From the NCBI GenBank assembly GCA_024256165.1, contig JAKLZG010000064.1:1-34084 (forward strand): 34,084 bases of DNA, in the 5' to 3' direction. A program made the translations under genes and the position numbers. This document shows positions 13,864-22,106 of this stretch, piece after piece; the first letter of the stretch is position 1; the number at the start of each line of letters is the position of its first letter. The stretch is from Candidatus Methylarchaceae archaeon HK02M2 (GTDB lineage Archaea > Thermoproteota > Nitrososphaeria > Nitrososphaerales > JACAEJ01). Below the pieces are notes generated by a model. The model saw only the letters and a list, made by a program, of their open reading frames with translations. It ran no database searches and had not been told where the DNA came from.

Positions 13864-16083
13864 TTGGTCTTCCTGAATCCCGTTATTGTAGACTTGACAA
13901 AAGATGAAATCGATAGAGCTAGGAAGATGTTAGGAAGGGAGCCTAATGATCTGGAGTTGGCTATGATAGATGCTGAATGGTCGGAACATTGCAGTTATAA
14001 GTCATCCATCCCTGTTTTAAAGCAAATCCCAACAAAAGGACCTAGAGTTATAATAGGACCTGGATATGATGCTGGTGTTGTCGAAATAGGCGCTGGTTAT
14101 TTGGTCACTTTGCATATAGAGAGCCATAATCACCCATCTGCGATCGACCCTTATGGAGGGGCGGCAACGGGGATAGGAGGTGTTTTGAGGGACATCCTTT
14201 GCATGGGCACAAGACCTATCGTCCTTTTAGACTCTCTTAGGTTTGGTAATATAGAAAATAGTTCTCATTCTAGGTGGCTCTTTAAGCATGTTGTGAGGGG
14301 CATTTCTGACTATGGAAACTGTGTTGGTGTGCCAACAGTTGCAGGGGAAATCGAGTTCGATGAATGCTTTGAGAGAAACTGCCTTGTAGATGTAGTCTGC
14401 CTTGGATTGGGTAGAAGTAAAAATCTTGTTCTTGCAGAGGCAAAACATCCTGGAGATAAAGTTATACTCGTTGGTGGCAGTACTGGAAGGGATGGAATTC
14501 ATGGAGTAACATTCGCATCAAGAGTATTGACTGGTCAATCGGACAAGGAGCGATCAGCAGTACAGATTCCAGATCCCTTTATGAAAAAACTCATAATCGA
14601 AGCAACATTAGAAGCCGTTGAAAGAGGTCATGTCAGAGGTCTAAAGGATCTAGGTGGGGGAGGTCTTACTACTGGTCTATCAGAGATGGCTGAAAAAGGT
14701 GGATGTGGAATCGAGATTGAACTATCAAAAGTCCATTTACGTGAGAAGGATCTTAGCCCTATAGAGATAATGATATCAGAGTCCCAAGAGAGGATGGTCT
14801 TTATAGTAGAGCAAGGTTATGAGAGAGAAGTCTGTGAGGTATTTAGGAAGTATGAGCTGCCATACAGTATAATAGGCGAAGTTACTGATAGTGGAAACCT
14901 AACAGTCAAAATGGAAGAAGAAGAGCTAGCTAACGTCCCAGCAAACATATTGGCTAAAGCACCTATAATTCATAGAAGGTTGAAAGAGCCAGATTATCTA
15001 AAGAATTTAAATGAAATTAAAAAACCAGAAATCTCATCCGATCTCTTATCCATATTTTCAAAGTTAATGTGTAGTCCAAATATTGCTAGTAGGAGTTGGG
15101 TTTATGAGCAGTATGATAATGAAGTCGGTATAAGGACTGTGGTGAAGCCAGGTCAGGGAGATGTTGCAGTAATGAGATTGCCTGATGACTCTTTCTTGGC
15201 CATAAAAGCAGATGGAAATAGTAAGCATTGTTATCTAGACCCCTACAATGGGGCAGCAGGATGCTTATCCGAGTCGTGCAGAAACCTTATCTCTGTAGGT
15301 GCTGAGCCATTGGCTTTCGTTGACCACCTTCAATTTGGCGATCCAGGGAATCCTGAGGTCTTCTGGACTTTTAGCGAATCGGTAAGGGGCTTGGCAAACT
15401 ATTCAAGGGCTATAGGGCTACCATGTGTGGGAGGAAAGGTTAGCTTTTATAATGAGGATAAGGTAAAGAATAAAGCGATCAAACCTTCCCCCGTTATAGC
15501 AGCGATAGGTAAGATAGAGGATCAAGGATGGATAACAACGATGGACTTTAAGCATGAAGGGAATTATGTGGTAATTCTAAGTGAGACGAAATCAGAGATG
15601 GGTGGATCAGAGTATTATGAATATATCCATAATATAGTTGGAGGAATTGTGCCGCAGATCGACTTTATCAAAGAAAAGAAGACTTTAAACGTAGTCAAAG
15701 ATATCATAAGAAAAGGACTCGTTAAAGCTGTACATGATATATCTAAAGGTGGAGTGTTGATAGCTTTAGCGGAGATGTGCATCTCAGGGGGTATTGGTGC
15801 ATCGATCGATTGCGCAAAGACTCCTTCTTATGATCTAAGAATCGACGAACTCCTCTTCTCAGAGACTCATTCTAGGTTTATAGTAGAGGTGGAACGTAGT
15901 CTTATGGATGAACTCTTAAGAATAATGAAGAATTTCGATATTGTATGTGGTGTAATAGGTAAAGTTGGGGGAGATGAACTGGAAATCTCTAATAAAGATG
16001 ACAAATTGATGTCTATATTGATATCTGATTTACGGGATCGTTGGGAAACGTCCTTGCCAAGAAGTATGGGTGAAGTAAAATGA
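13864..16083 (+). CDS. purL: FGAM synthase large subunit PurL (small, three-subunit type)
   Basis: The synthetase subunit of FGAM synthase, 739 residues, which is the usual size when PurS and PurQ are separate. Near the start DAEWSEHCSYKSS is diagnostic. ESHNHPSAIDPYGGAATGIGGVLRD forms the nucleotide site (split here: ESHNHPSA then GGAATGIGG). Later come GLKDLGGGGLTTGLSEMAE, ADGNSKHCYLDPYNGA, and the C-terminal KAVHDISKGGVLIALAEM of the second PurM-like half. The start codon is TTG at 13864 with GGTGA just upstream; five bases separate it from purQ. Its stop overlaps the purF ATG, so all these genes should share one mRNA. Confidence 0.95.
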   Translation: MVFLNPVIVDLTKDEIDRARKMLGREPNDLELAMIDAEWSEHCSYKSSIPVLKQIPTKGPRVIIGPGYDAGVVEIGAGYLVTLHIESHNHPSAIDPYGGAATGIGGVLRDILCMGTRPIVLLDSLRFGNIENSSHSRWLFKHVVRGISDYGNCVGVPTVAGEIEFDECFERNCLVDVVCLGLGRSKNLVLAEAKHPGDKVILVGGSTGRDGIHGVTFASRVLTGQSDKERSAVQIPDPFMKKLIIEATLEAVERGHVRGLKDLGGGGLTTGLSEMAEKGGCGIEIELSKVHLREKDLSPIEIMISESQERMVFIVEQGYEREVCEVFRKYELPYSIIGEVTDSGNLTVKMEEEELANVPANILAKAPIIHRRLKEPDYLKNLNEIKKPEISSDLLSIFSKLMCSPNIASRSWVYEQYDNEVGIRTVVKPGQGDVAVMRLPDDSFLAIKADGNSKHCYLDPYNGAAGCLSESCRNLISVGAEPLAFVDHLQFGDPGNPEVFWTFSESVRGLANYSRAIGLPCVGGKVSFYNEDKVKNKAIKPSPVIAAIGKIEDQGWITTMDFKHEGNYVVILSETKSEMGGSEYYEYIHNIVGGIVPQIDFIKEKKTLNVVKDIIRKGLVKAVHDISKGGVLIALAEMCISGGIGASIDCAKTPSYDLRIDELLFSETHSRFIVEVERSLMDELLRIMKNFDIVCGVIGKVGGDELEISNKDDKLMSILISDLRDRWETSLPRSMGEVK

Positions 16084-17507
16084 GGGAAAAATGTGGAGTA
16101 ATTGGGGCTTATTCCTTAGGTGACTATAACATCTCACAATTTTTGGTTAGGGGGCTTGAGAGCCTTCAACATAGAGGTCAAGAATCATGGGGAATCGCTG
16201 TAATTGGCCACGAAGTTTACAAGAAACTAGGTCTTGTCATGAACGATTTAGAAGATACTTATAATGTTGGGAAGATGCATGGGAATGTGGGTATAGGTCA
16301 TGTTCGCTACTCCACAAAAGGCAGTACAACAATTGAGAATAGCCACCCTATAAAGATAGGCAAATCACTTTACATAGCTCATAATGGAACTGTAGTGAAT
16401 GCAGAAGAATTGGCAAGTAAAGTATCAGAACAATTTTACGTTTCTACTTCAGTGACAGATACAGAGCTTGTTGGTTTTAGGCTAACTCAATTATTTACCA
16501 AATATAAGGATTGGCAGACAGCTTTTAAAATATTGAATAGAGAAATCGACGGCTCTTACTCGATGGTCATTTTGACAGAGAATGGTGAGCTTTTAGCAGC
16601 AAGGGATGAAAGGGGATTCAGGCCCCTTTGTATAGGATATCAAGAAGAAAAAGAAACTTATTTTATCGCATCAGAGAGCTGTGCCCTTGACTTTCTTGAA
16701 GCGAGTTTAATAAGGGACGTAAAACCTGGTGAGCTAGTCAAGATAGACAAAGATGGTTTTTCAACCTTTATATTCTCTACAGGTATAAAGCATGCACATT
16801 GCCCCTTTGAGTATACGTACTTCTCCTATCCTAGCTCTTATTTAGAGGGAATAAACGTCTATATTGCAAGGAAGAGGATCGGGGCTGAGCTAGCTAAAAA
16901 GTACCAATCTGATGGCGATGTGATTATTCCGGTACCTGACTCAGCTAGACCTGCTGCTCAAGGGTTCTCAGTAGAATCAAAGATTCCTTTCGAAGAGGGG
17001 TTGATGAAAGGTAGATACAGAAAGAGAGGAAGCTTAAGGAGCTTCATAGAGCCTATTCAAAAAAGGAGAGAGGAGATCGTTAAGAAGGTGACCGCCATAA
17101 GATCTACTGTAGAAGGAAAAGATGTAATAGTCGTGGATGACAGCATTGTTAGAGGTACGAGCTCATCTATAATTGTCGGAATATTGAAGAAAGCAGGAGC
17201 AAAGAAGATACGTCTCTTTTCAACATTCCCTCCAATAAGATACCCTTGCTATACTGGAATCGACTTTCCTACTCAAGAAGAATTGATAGTGTATAAAGTA
17301 TGCAAAGATGAGAAGGACTTGAATCTCATCAATAAAGCGGTTGCATCCGCCCTAGAAGTAGACTTCGTTGGTTATAACGATATAGAAGGTCTAAGTAGAG
17401 GGATAGGATTACCTATCAAAGAGTTCTGCCTTTCATGTGTAACAGGAGACTACTCATGCCTCAAATACCCTCTAAAATTTCGGACGAGAAAGGAGATGAA
17501 AGGTTAG
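16080..17507 (+). CDS. purF: Amidophosphoribosyltransferase PurF (active form)
   Basis: Catalyses the first committed step of purine synthesis, making phosphoribosylamine from PRPP and glutamine. The N-terminal nucleophile is in MREKCGVIGAYS, so four residues would be removed to expose Cys5. HRGQESWG, HVRYSTKGS and AHNGTVVNAEEL complete the glutamine site. The PRPP loop is VIVVDDSIVRGTSSS. Four cysteines match the Fe-S ligands of the Bacillus-type enzyme: HCPFEYTYF, RYPCYTGID and CLSC in FCLSCVTGDY. The usual RYVGRTFI loop reads RYRKRGSLRSFI here, a small insertion. ATG overlaps the purL stop (ATGA). It is followed after one base by a paralog lacking the nucleophile. Confidence 0.95.
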   Translation: MREKCGVIGAYSLGDYNISQFLVRGLESLQHRGQESWGIAVIGHEVYKKLGLVMNDLEDTYNVGKMHGNVGIGHVRYSTKGSTTIENSHPIKIGKSLYIAHNGTVVNAEELASKVSEQFYVSTSVTDTELVGFRLTQLFTKYKDWQTAFKILNREIDGSYSMVILTENGELLAARDERGFRPLCIGYQEEKETYFIASESCALDFLEASLIRDVKPGELVKIDKDGFSTFIFSTGIKHAHCPFEYTYFSYPSSYLEGINVYIARKRIGAELAKKYQSDGDVIIPVPDSARPAAQGFSVESKIPFEEGLMKGRYRKRGSLRSFIEPIQKRREEIVKKVTAIRSTVEGKDVIVVDDSIVRGTSSSIIVGILKKAGAKKIRLFSTFPPIRYPCYTGIDFPTQEELIVYKVCKDEKDLNLINKAVASALEVDFVGYNDIEGLSRGIGLPIKEFCLSCVTGDYSCLKYPLKFRTRKEMKG

Positions 17508-17508
17508 A

Positions 17509-18822
17509 TTGGCTGGAATATTCGGATTCTATGCTTTTGGTGATGAAAGGGTAAACTGGGATTCATCCAAGTTCATCTACTATGGATTGAGTGCCCTCCA
17601 GGGGAGGGGTCAAGAGTCGACAAGCTTGGTTATCTACACTCATCATGATAATACTGAACCGCTAAGATGGATTTCTGGTGAGGGTCTTGTAGATGAAGTA
17701 TTTGGAAAAATAAAGCAAGATTATATGAAGGGTTTTCTAGGGATAGGGCAAGTGTCTGCTGAGAAAAGAGACTATGCCATAAAGGTAGAGAAGCCCATAG
17801 AACTTGCATTGGTGGGAGATGGAAAACCAGCATTACACGATAACAGGCAGAAATCCTTCCAGATATTTGCTGAGATGCTATCTAAGAAAATATCTGAACT
17901 GAGAGACCCCTTAGAGGCTACTAAAACATTGATAAGAGAGGTGGGAGGTGGCTACTCTTTTATAACCCTAACAAAGGATGAGAAAATGATCTGTGGAAGG
18001 GACATTCAAGGAATAAAACCATTGGAAGTTGGGGCCATAGGTTTCGATATTGGTGCAGTAGCATCTGAAAGCTCAGCCCTTGATGTAATTGGGGCAGAAC
18101 AATCAGGTTTTGTAAAACCAGGAGAAACAGTCATGTTCGATCCTTTGAGTATAGAGAAAAGACACATTAAAAATAAGACAGCTTACTGCAGTTTTGAGTA
18201 TGTCTATCTAGCAAGGCTTGACTCATATTTGAACTCGATCTCTGTTAGCAATGTTAGAGATATGATAGGTCAAAGGTTGTCAGAGGAGAATCCTGTCAAA
18301 GCTGAAGTTGTTATAGGCGTTCCCAATACAGCCATACCTTTCTCTATGTCATATTCAAAGAATAGCGGAATTCCAGTAAAGTACGGATTCACTAGGACAG
18401 GAAGGCATGTAAGAAGCGCAATAAAGCCCAGCCAATTTGATAGGATAGTTGGAGTTCAGTTGAAGTTGAACCCAATACGGACGTCTGTTGACGGTAAAGA
18501 AATAATTCTGATCGACGATAGCGTTGTAAGGGGAAATACTCTAAGAAGCACTGTCTATAATCTAAAGAGAAAGGGCGCAAAAAAAGTTCATGTAAGGATA
18601 GGTAGCCCTCCTTTAATATCAAGATGTCCATTCGGAACAGAAGTTCCTCCAGAAGATGAATTGATAGGTAAAGCCTTATCGAACGATGAGATTGCTGAGA
18701 TTATAGGCGCAGACAGTTTTGCCTATCTTTCTATCGATGGGCTATGTGAATCTATAGGTTTACCCGAATCCTCCCTTTGCTTGGGTTGCTTTACAGGAAA
18801 ATATCCTGAGAGGCCTACATGA
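17509..18822 (+). CDS. PurF paralog without glutaminase catalytic residues
   Basis: A 437-residue relative of PurF directly after purF. The start TTG (17509) gives MAGIFGFYAFG: alanine stands where the catalytic cysteine should be. No in-frame upstream start exists because TGA lies at 17497. Other glutamine-site motifs are gone too: HVRYST becomes QVSAEK and HNG becomes GDG. The PRPP loop is intact (EIILIDDSVVRGNTLRST), as is QLKLNPIRTSVDGK. The Fe-S cysteines remain (YCSFEYVYLA, SRCPFG, SLCLGC). AGGAGATG precedes the start at SD distance. It could be an ammonia-dependent transferase, a regulatory partner of PurF, or bind PRPP as a sensor. Its intact frame and tight spacing argue against decay. 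Confidence 0.9.
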   Translation: MAGIFGFYAFGDERVNWDSSKFIYYGLSALQGRGQESTSLVIYTHHDNTEPLRWISGEGLVDEVFGKIKQDYMKGFLGIGQVSAEKRDYAIKVEKPIELALVGDGKPALHDNRQKSFQIFAEMLSKKISELRDPLEATKTLIREVGGGYSFITLTKDEKMICGRDIQGIKPLEVGAIGFDIGAVASESSALDVIGAEQSGFVKPGETVMFDPLSIEKRHIKNKTAYCSFEYVYLARLDSYLNSISVSNVRDMIGQRLSEENPVKAEVVIGVPNTAIPFSMSYSKNSGIPVKYGFTRTGRHVRSAIKPSQFDRIVGVQLKLNPIRTSVDGKEIILIDDSVVRGNTLRSTVYNLKRKGAKKVHVRIGSPPLISRCPFGTEVPPEDELIGKALSNDEIAEIIGADSFAYLSIDGLCESIGLPESSLCLGCFTGKYPERPT

Positions 18823-18977
18823 TAATAAAGTAAGAATTATCAGTCTATTTTCAAATAGAAAGGAAGGATAATACATTTTGAACAAGGATAATAAATATGA
18901 ACAAATATTTTTTATGATAAAAATGTTTGTTGGGGCTACCCAAATAACTAATATGTGAATTATTGGAAGGAAATCTT
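18823..18977 (+). promoter_or_regulatory. Leader of purD with direct repeats and a hairpin
   Basis: AAGGATAATA occurs at 18864-18873 and again at 18884-18893, exactly 20 bases apart. A hairpin follows: AACAAATATTTTT (18900-18912) pairs with 18919-18931 with one wobble pair and a six-base loop. GGAAGGAAA just before ATG 18978 is the SD. The region may hold a promoter, a terminator for the first purine transcript, or an RNA control element. Confidence 0.45.
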
Positions 18978-20504
18978 ATGAAGATAATGGGCCTAGGCAA
19001 CGCATCAAGAGAGCATGCAATCGCAGAGGCTTTAGAAAGAAGTGATCACCATCCAAGAATCTTCTGGCTGGGTGATATAAGAAACCCTGGTATATTTAAT
19101 ATTTGTAAAAAATCCGGAGGCGACTTCGCTCTATCTAAGACTACAGACCCAGAGAAGGTCGTAGAGTATGCAAAGAGGTGGTGTGTAGACTTTGTAATAA
19201 TCGGGCCTGAGGAACCGAACTTTCATGCAGTTCCAGATGAGCTAGAGAGAAAAGGGATACCTTGTGTCGGTGCGAGTAGAGATGTAGCTATAATAGAGAT
19301 GTCAAAGGCTGAGATGAGGCGCTTGCAATGGGAGTATGGGATGAGTGGAAAGCTGCTCTTCAAGACATTCAGGTCTTCTAAAGAGGCTTACTCTGTCCTT
19401 GAAAAATACTCTGATACCCTAACATGGTTACAAAATGTAGCCTTGAAGCCTGCAAGACAGGCAGGTGGAAAAGGTGTAAAGGTTGTAGAAGATCAGCAAT
19501 TATACCTTCACGATGAGAAGCAGAGGTTCAAGTCTAAACATGCTGACTGGTTAGAGGGATATATGAAAAGTTATTCTGATATTGAAGATAAGATACTCGT
19601 AGAGGAGAAAGTATGGGGTCCTGAATACACTCTGCAGTGCTTCACTGATGGACGCTGCATAAAGGGTATGCCTTTAGTCCAAGACAACAAGCACGCTCAT
19701 GAATTTGACATAGGTACAGAGACAGGTGGCATGGGTTCTATATGTGGTTCAGGATTCACGTTGCCATTCATAACAAAGAAAGAGTATGAAGAGTCGTTGA
19801 AGATAGTAAATTCATTGGTCCGTGCTATACAAGATAAGGTTGGTAAGAGGTACCATGGTATGGTTGCTGGTCAGATGATGTTAACAGAGATAGAGGGTCC
19901 TACGATAATCGAGATGTATTCTAGGCTTGGCGATCCTGAAGCGTTGAATGTCTTAAACACATTAAAGACAGACTTTGTTGATATATGCTTGGCAATATTA
20001 GACGGTAACTTATCAAAGTTAAATGTTGAATTCGATAAGAGATCCACTGTAGTTAAAGCTATTGCGCCAAAAGGCTATCCTAATAATAGAAAGTTGGCTA
20101 AAAACCACCCTGTATTTGTGGATGAGCAAGCAATAAAGAGGGGGGGATGTAAGTTTTATTGGGGCAGTGCTGATCTCAACGAAGGCGGGGAGATACTATC
20201 AGCGGGATCAAGGCTTGTTGAAATACTCGCTATATCTGATGAGATAACAAAAGCAAGCAAGATCATTGATAGATGTGTACCTTATATAAAACTTCTAGAT
20301 GGTTGGGGTTTATTTTATAGGAGCGATATAGGATCTCCTGAACTAATGTGTAAAAGAATGGATGTTGCAGATCGTGTGAGGATGCTTTACCAATATAGGA
20401 GAGATAAGGGTATTCTTGGGAAGAGGATCGACTGGCTTCCAAAAGTCGGGAAGATGGACCCTGTAGCTCTGCTTAGAGATGAATTATCGAAAAAGAGTGA
20501 ATGA
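18978..20504 (+). CDS. purD: Phosphoribosylamine-glycine ligase PurD (archaeal long form)
   Basis: ATP-grasp enzyme for step 2 of IMP synthesis, joining glycine to phosphoribosylamine. MKIMGLGNASREHAIAEAL corresponds to the N-terminal GxGGREHA motif. VDFVIIGPEEP follows, then VALKPARQAGGKGV for ATP, HEFDIGTETGGMGS, and EMYSRLGDPEALNVL at the metal site. At about 508 residues it is some 70-80 longer than bacterial PurD; the excess lies partly in an insert after the ATP loop and partly in a C-terminal extension (YQYRRDKGILGKRIDWLPKV). ATG 18978 is preferred to TTG 18963 because GGAAGGAAA lies between them as the SD. The next gene starts one base after its stop. Confidence 0.9.
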   Translation: MKIMGLGNASREHAIAEALERSDHHPRIFWLGDIRNPGIFNICKKSGGDFALSKTTDPEKVVEYAKRWCVDFVIIGPEEPNFHAVPDELERKGIPCVGASRDVAIIEMSKAEMRRLQWEYGMSGKLLFKTFRSSKEAYSVLEKYSDTLTWLQNVALKPARQAGGKGVKVVEDQQLYLHDEKQRFKSKHADWLEGYMKSYSDIEDKILVEEKVWGPEYTLQCFTDGRCIKGMPLVQDNKHAHEFDIGTETGGMGSICGSGFTLPFITKKEYEESLKIVNSLVRAIQDKVGKRYHGMVAGQMMLTEIEGPTIIEMYSRLGDPEALNVLNTLKTDFVDICLAILDGNLSKLNVEFDKRSTVVKAIAPKGYPNNRKLAKNHPVFVDEQAIKRGGCKFYWGSADLNEGGEILSAGSRLVEILAISDEITKASKIIDRCVPYIKLLDGWGLFYRSDIGSPELMCKRMDVADRVRMLYQYRRDKGILGKRIDWLPKVGKMDPVALLRDELSKKSE

Positions 20505-20505
20505 G

Positions 20506-20937
20506 ATGGAAGTTGCTGTTATAGCTGGTAGTAAGTCAGATCAAAAGATTTTAGAAGAGATATGTAAAGTACTTGAAGATTTCCAAATCGAATATGAAAA
20601 GAAGATTCTCTCAGCTCATAGAGATCGTAAACAGCTAGAAATATACATCATGAATTCAGATGCAGATGTATTCGTAGCAGTTGCTGGGCTTTCTGCTCAT
20701 TTACCTGGATTTATAGCATCTTTGACTATAAAACCTGTGATTGGAGTCCCGATCTCAGCAAAGCTTGGAGGTCTGGATGCGTTATTATCCATAGTTCAGA
20801 TGCCTTCAAAGGTTCCAGTTGCATGTGTTGGTATAGACAACGGCAAGAACGCAGCCTTGCTCTCTATAGAGATATTAAGCATTAAACGCCATGAATTAAA
20901 GGAGAAACTGTCAAAGTATAGGTCTGATAAAACTTGA
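20506..20937 (+). CDS. purE: Phosphoribosylaminoimidazole carboxylase/mutase PurE
   Basis: A 143-residue enzyme for step 6, producing CAIR. VAVIAGSKSDQKILEE opens the protein as expected. ILSAHRDRKQLE follows, then VAVAGLSAHLPGFIAS, PVIGVPISAKLGGLDALLSIVQMP and GKNAALLS. The SAHR motif is as in class I enzymes, which convert N5-CAIR made by PurK; class II enzymes usually show SAHK. No purK is in the window, so either it lies elsewhere or this enzyme works directly on AIR. ATG 20506 begins two bases after the purD stop and yields the standard N-terminus; the longer frame from 20479 overlaps purD and is unlikely. Confidence 0.93.
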   Translation: MEVAVIAGSKSDQKILEEICKVLEDFQIEYEKKILSAHRDRKQLEIYIMNSDADVFVAVAGLSAHLPGFIASLTIKPVIGVPISAKLGGLDALLSIVQMPSKVPVACVGIDNGKNAALLSIEILSIKRHELKEKLSKYRSDKT

Positions 20938-21062
20938 GTGTTAAAGTCAAGCTTTTAAAGAAGGACAAAGTCAAAGATGCGAAAACTTCCAAATTAACGA
21001 AACTGTTTTACAAAACCTGTGCTTATAGAAAAACAAATCTCGACTAATAAAAAGGTGAATCG

Positions 21063-22106
21063 ATGACAAAGCTCACATATGCTAAAGCTGGTGTTGACCT
21101 AGATGAAGTAAGCAAAATTCGCAAAGATATTTTCAAGCAACTTTCTGACACTTTTAAATCGAGACAAGGAAAGTTCGGTTGCCCTCTCATTGAGATAGGA
21201 CATTATGCAGGTATTATAGACATAGGCGAAAGGGCACTAACAGTTCATTCTGATGGTGTAGGTACAAAAGTGCTTATAGCCCAAATGATGGATAAGTATG
21301 ATACAATAGGCATAGATTGTATAGCTATGAATGTCAACGATCTGATATGTGTAGGTTCTGAGCCAATAGCTCTTGTCGATTATCTGGCTCTCGAGAAGCC
21401 CGATACAAAGATCGTAAGAGAGATCATGGAAGGTCTTGCTAAGGGAGCAAAGGAGGCTTGTGTATCGATCGTTGGTGGAGAGACAGCAATCATGCCAGAT
21501 GTGATAAAAGGAATTGATGGAAAAGGTTTCGATCTTGTAGGTTTAGCAATTGGTGTTATCGATAAAGATAAGGTAATCACTGGGAAAGACTTAGAGGTTG
21601 GTGATACCGTATTTGGCGTAGAAAGCATAGGGATTCATTCTAACGGCTTGTCTCTTGCAAGGAAAGCGTTACTTCCAAAATATAAAGTCGATCAGTTCAT
21701 ACCTGAGCTTGAGAAGAGCCTTGGAGAAGAATTGTTGATGCCGACAAGAATCTACGTTAGACCAGTCCTTGAGGTATTAAAAAGGTGTAAAGTGCATGGC
21801 TTGGCTCATATAACTGGTGGGGCTTTTTCGAAGCTTGCAAGACTGCTGTTGAAGCCGAAGATGGGTTTATTACTTGATGATATGCCCGAACCTTTGTCGA
21901 TATTCCAACTAATCAAAAGGGAAGGCTCAATAGCTAAAAGGGAAATGTATCGAACTTTTAATATGGGAATCGGATTTTGTTTATGTGCACCTAGAGATGA
22001 GGAGGATCAAATTCTGAAAATATTTACAAAGCATGGCATGAGAGCAAAGACTATAGGTAAGGTCATTGGAAAGCCAGGAGTAATAGTAAGAGGTATACGT
22101 GTATGA
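21063..22106 (+). CDS. purM: Phosphoribosylformylglycinamidine cyclo-ligase PurM (AIR synthetase)
   Basis: A 347-residue enzyme for step 5, closing the imidazole ring. MTKLTYAKAGVDLDE is the usual N-terminus. LTVHSDGVGTKVLIA binds the nucleotide, followed by IGIDCIAMNVNDLICVGSEP, IVGGETAIMPDV, and GIHSNGLSLARKAL. GLAHITGGAFSKLARLL is near the C-terminus, slightly different from the common GLAHITGGGL. GGTGA at 21053-21057 is a good SD. A gap of 125 bases separates it from purE, so it may have its own promoter (CTTATAGAAA around 21021). Its stop codon overlaps the next ATG, coupling it to purP. Confidence 0.94.
   Translation: MTKLTYAKAGVDLDEVSKIRKDIFKQLSDTFKSRQGKFGCPLIEIGHYAGIIDIGERALTVHSDGVGTKVLIAQMMDKYDTIGIDCIAMNVNDLICVGSEPIALVDYLALEKPDTKIVREIMEGLAKGAKEACVSIVGGETAIMPDVIKGIDGKGFDLVGLAIGVIDKDKVITGKDLEVGDTVFGVESIGIHSNGLSLARKALLPKYKVDQFIPELEKSLGEELLMPTRIYVRPVLEVLKRCKVHGLAHITGGAFSKLARLLLKPKMGLLLDDMPEPLSIFQLIKREGSIAKREMYRTFNMGIGFCLCAPRDEEDQILKIFTKHGMRAKTIGKVIGKPGVIVRGIRV

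Noticed and set aside
14227-14502. 91-codon minus-strand frame inside purL
   Set aside because: Antisense shadow of conserved PurL motifs.
17509-18822. Second PurF read as a decaying pseudogene
   Set aside because: The frame is intact over 437 codons, an SD precedes it, and PRPP and Fe-S motifs are preserved.
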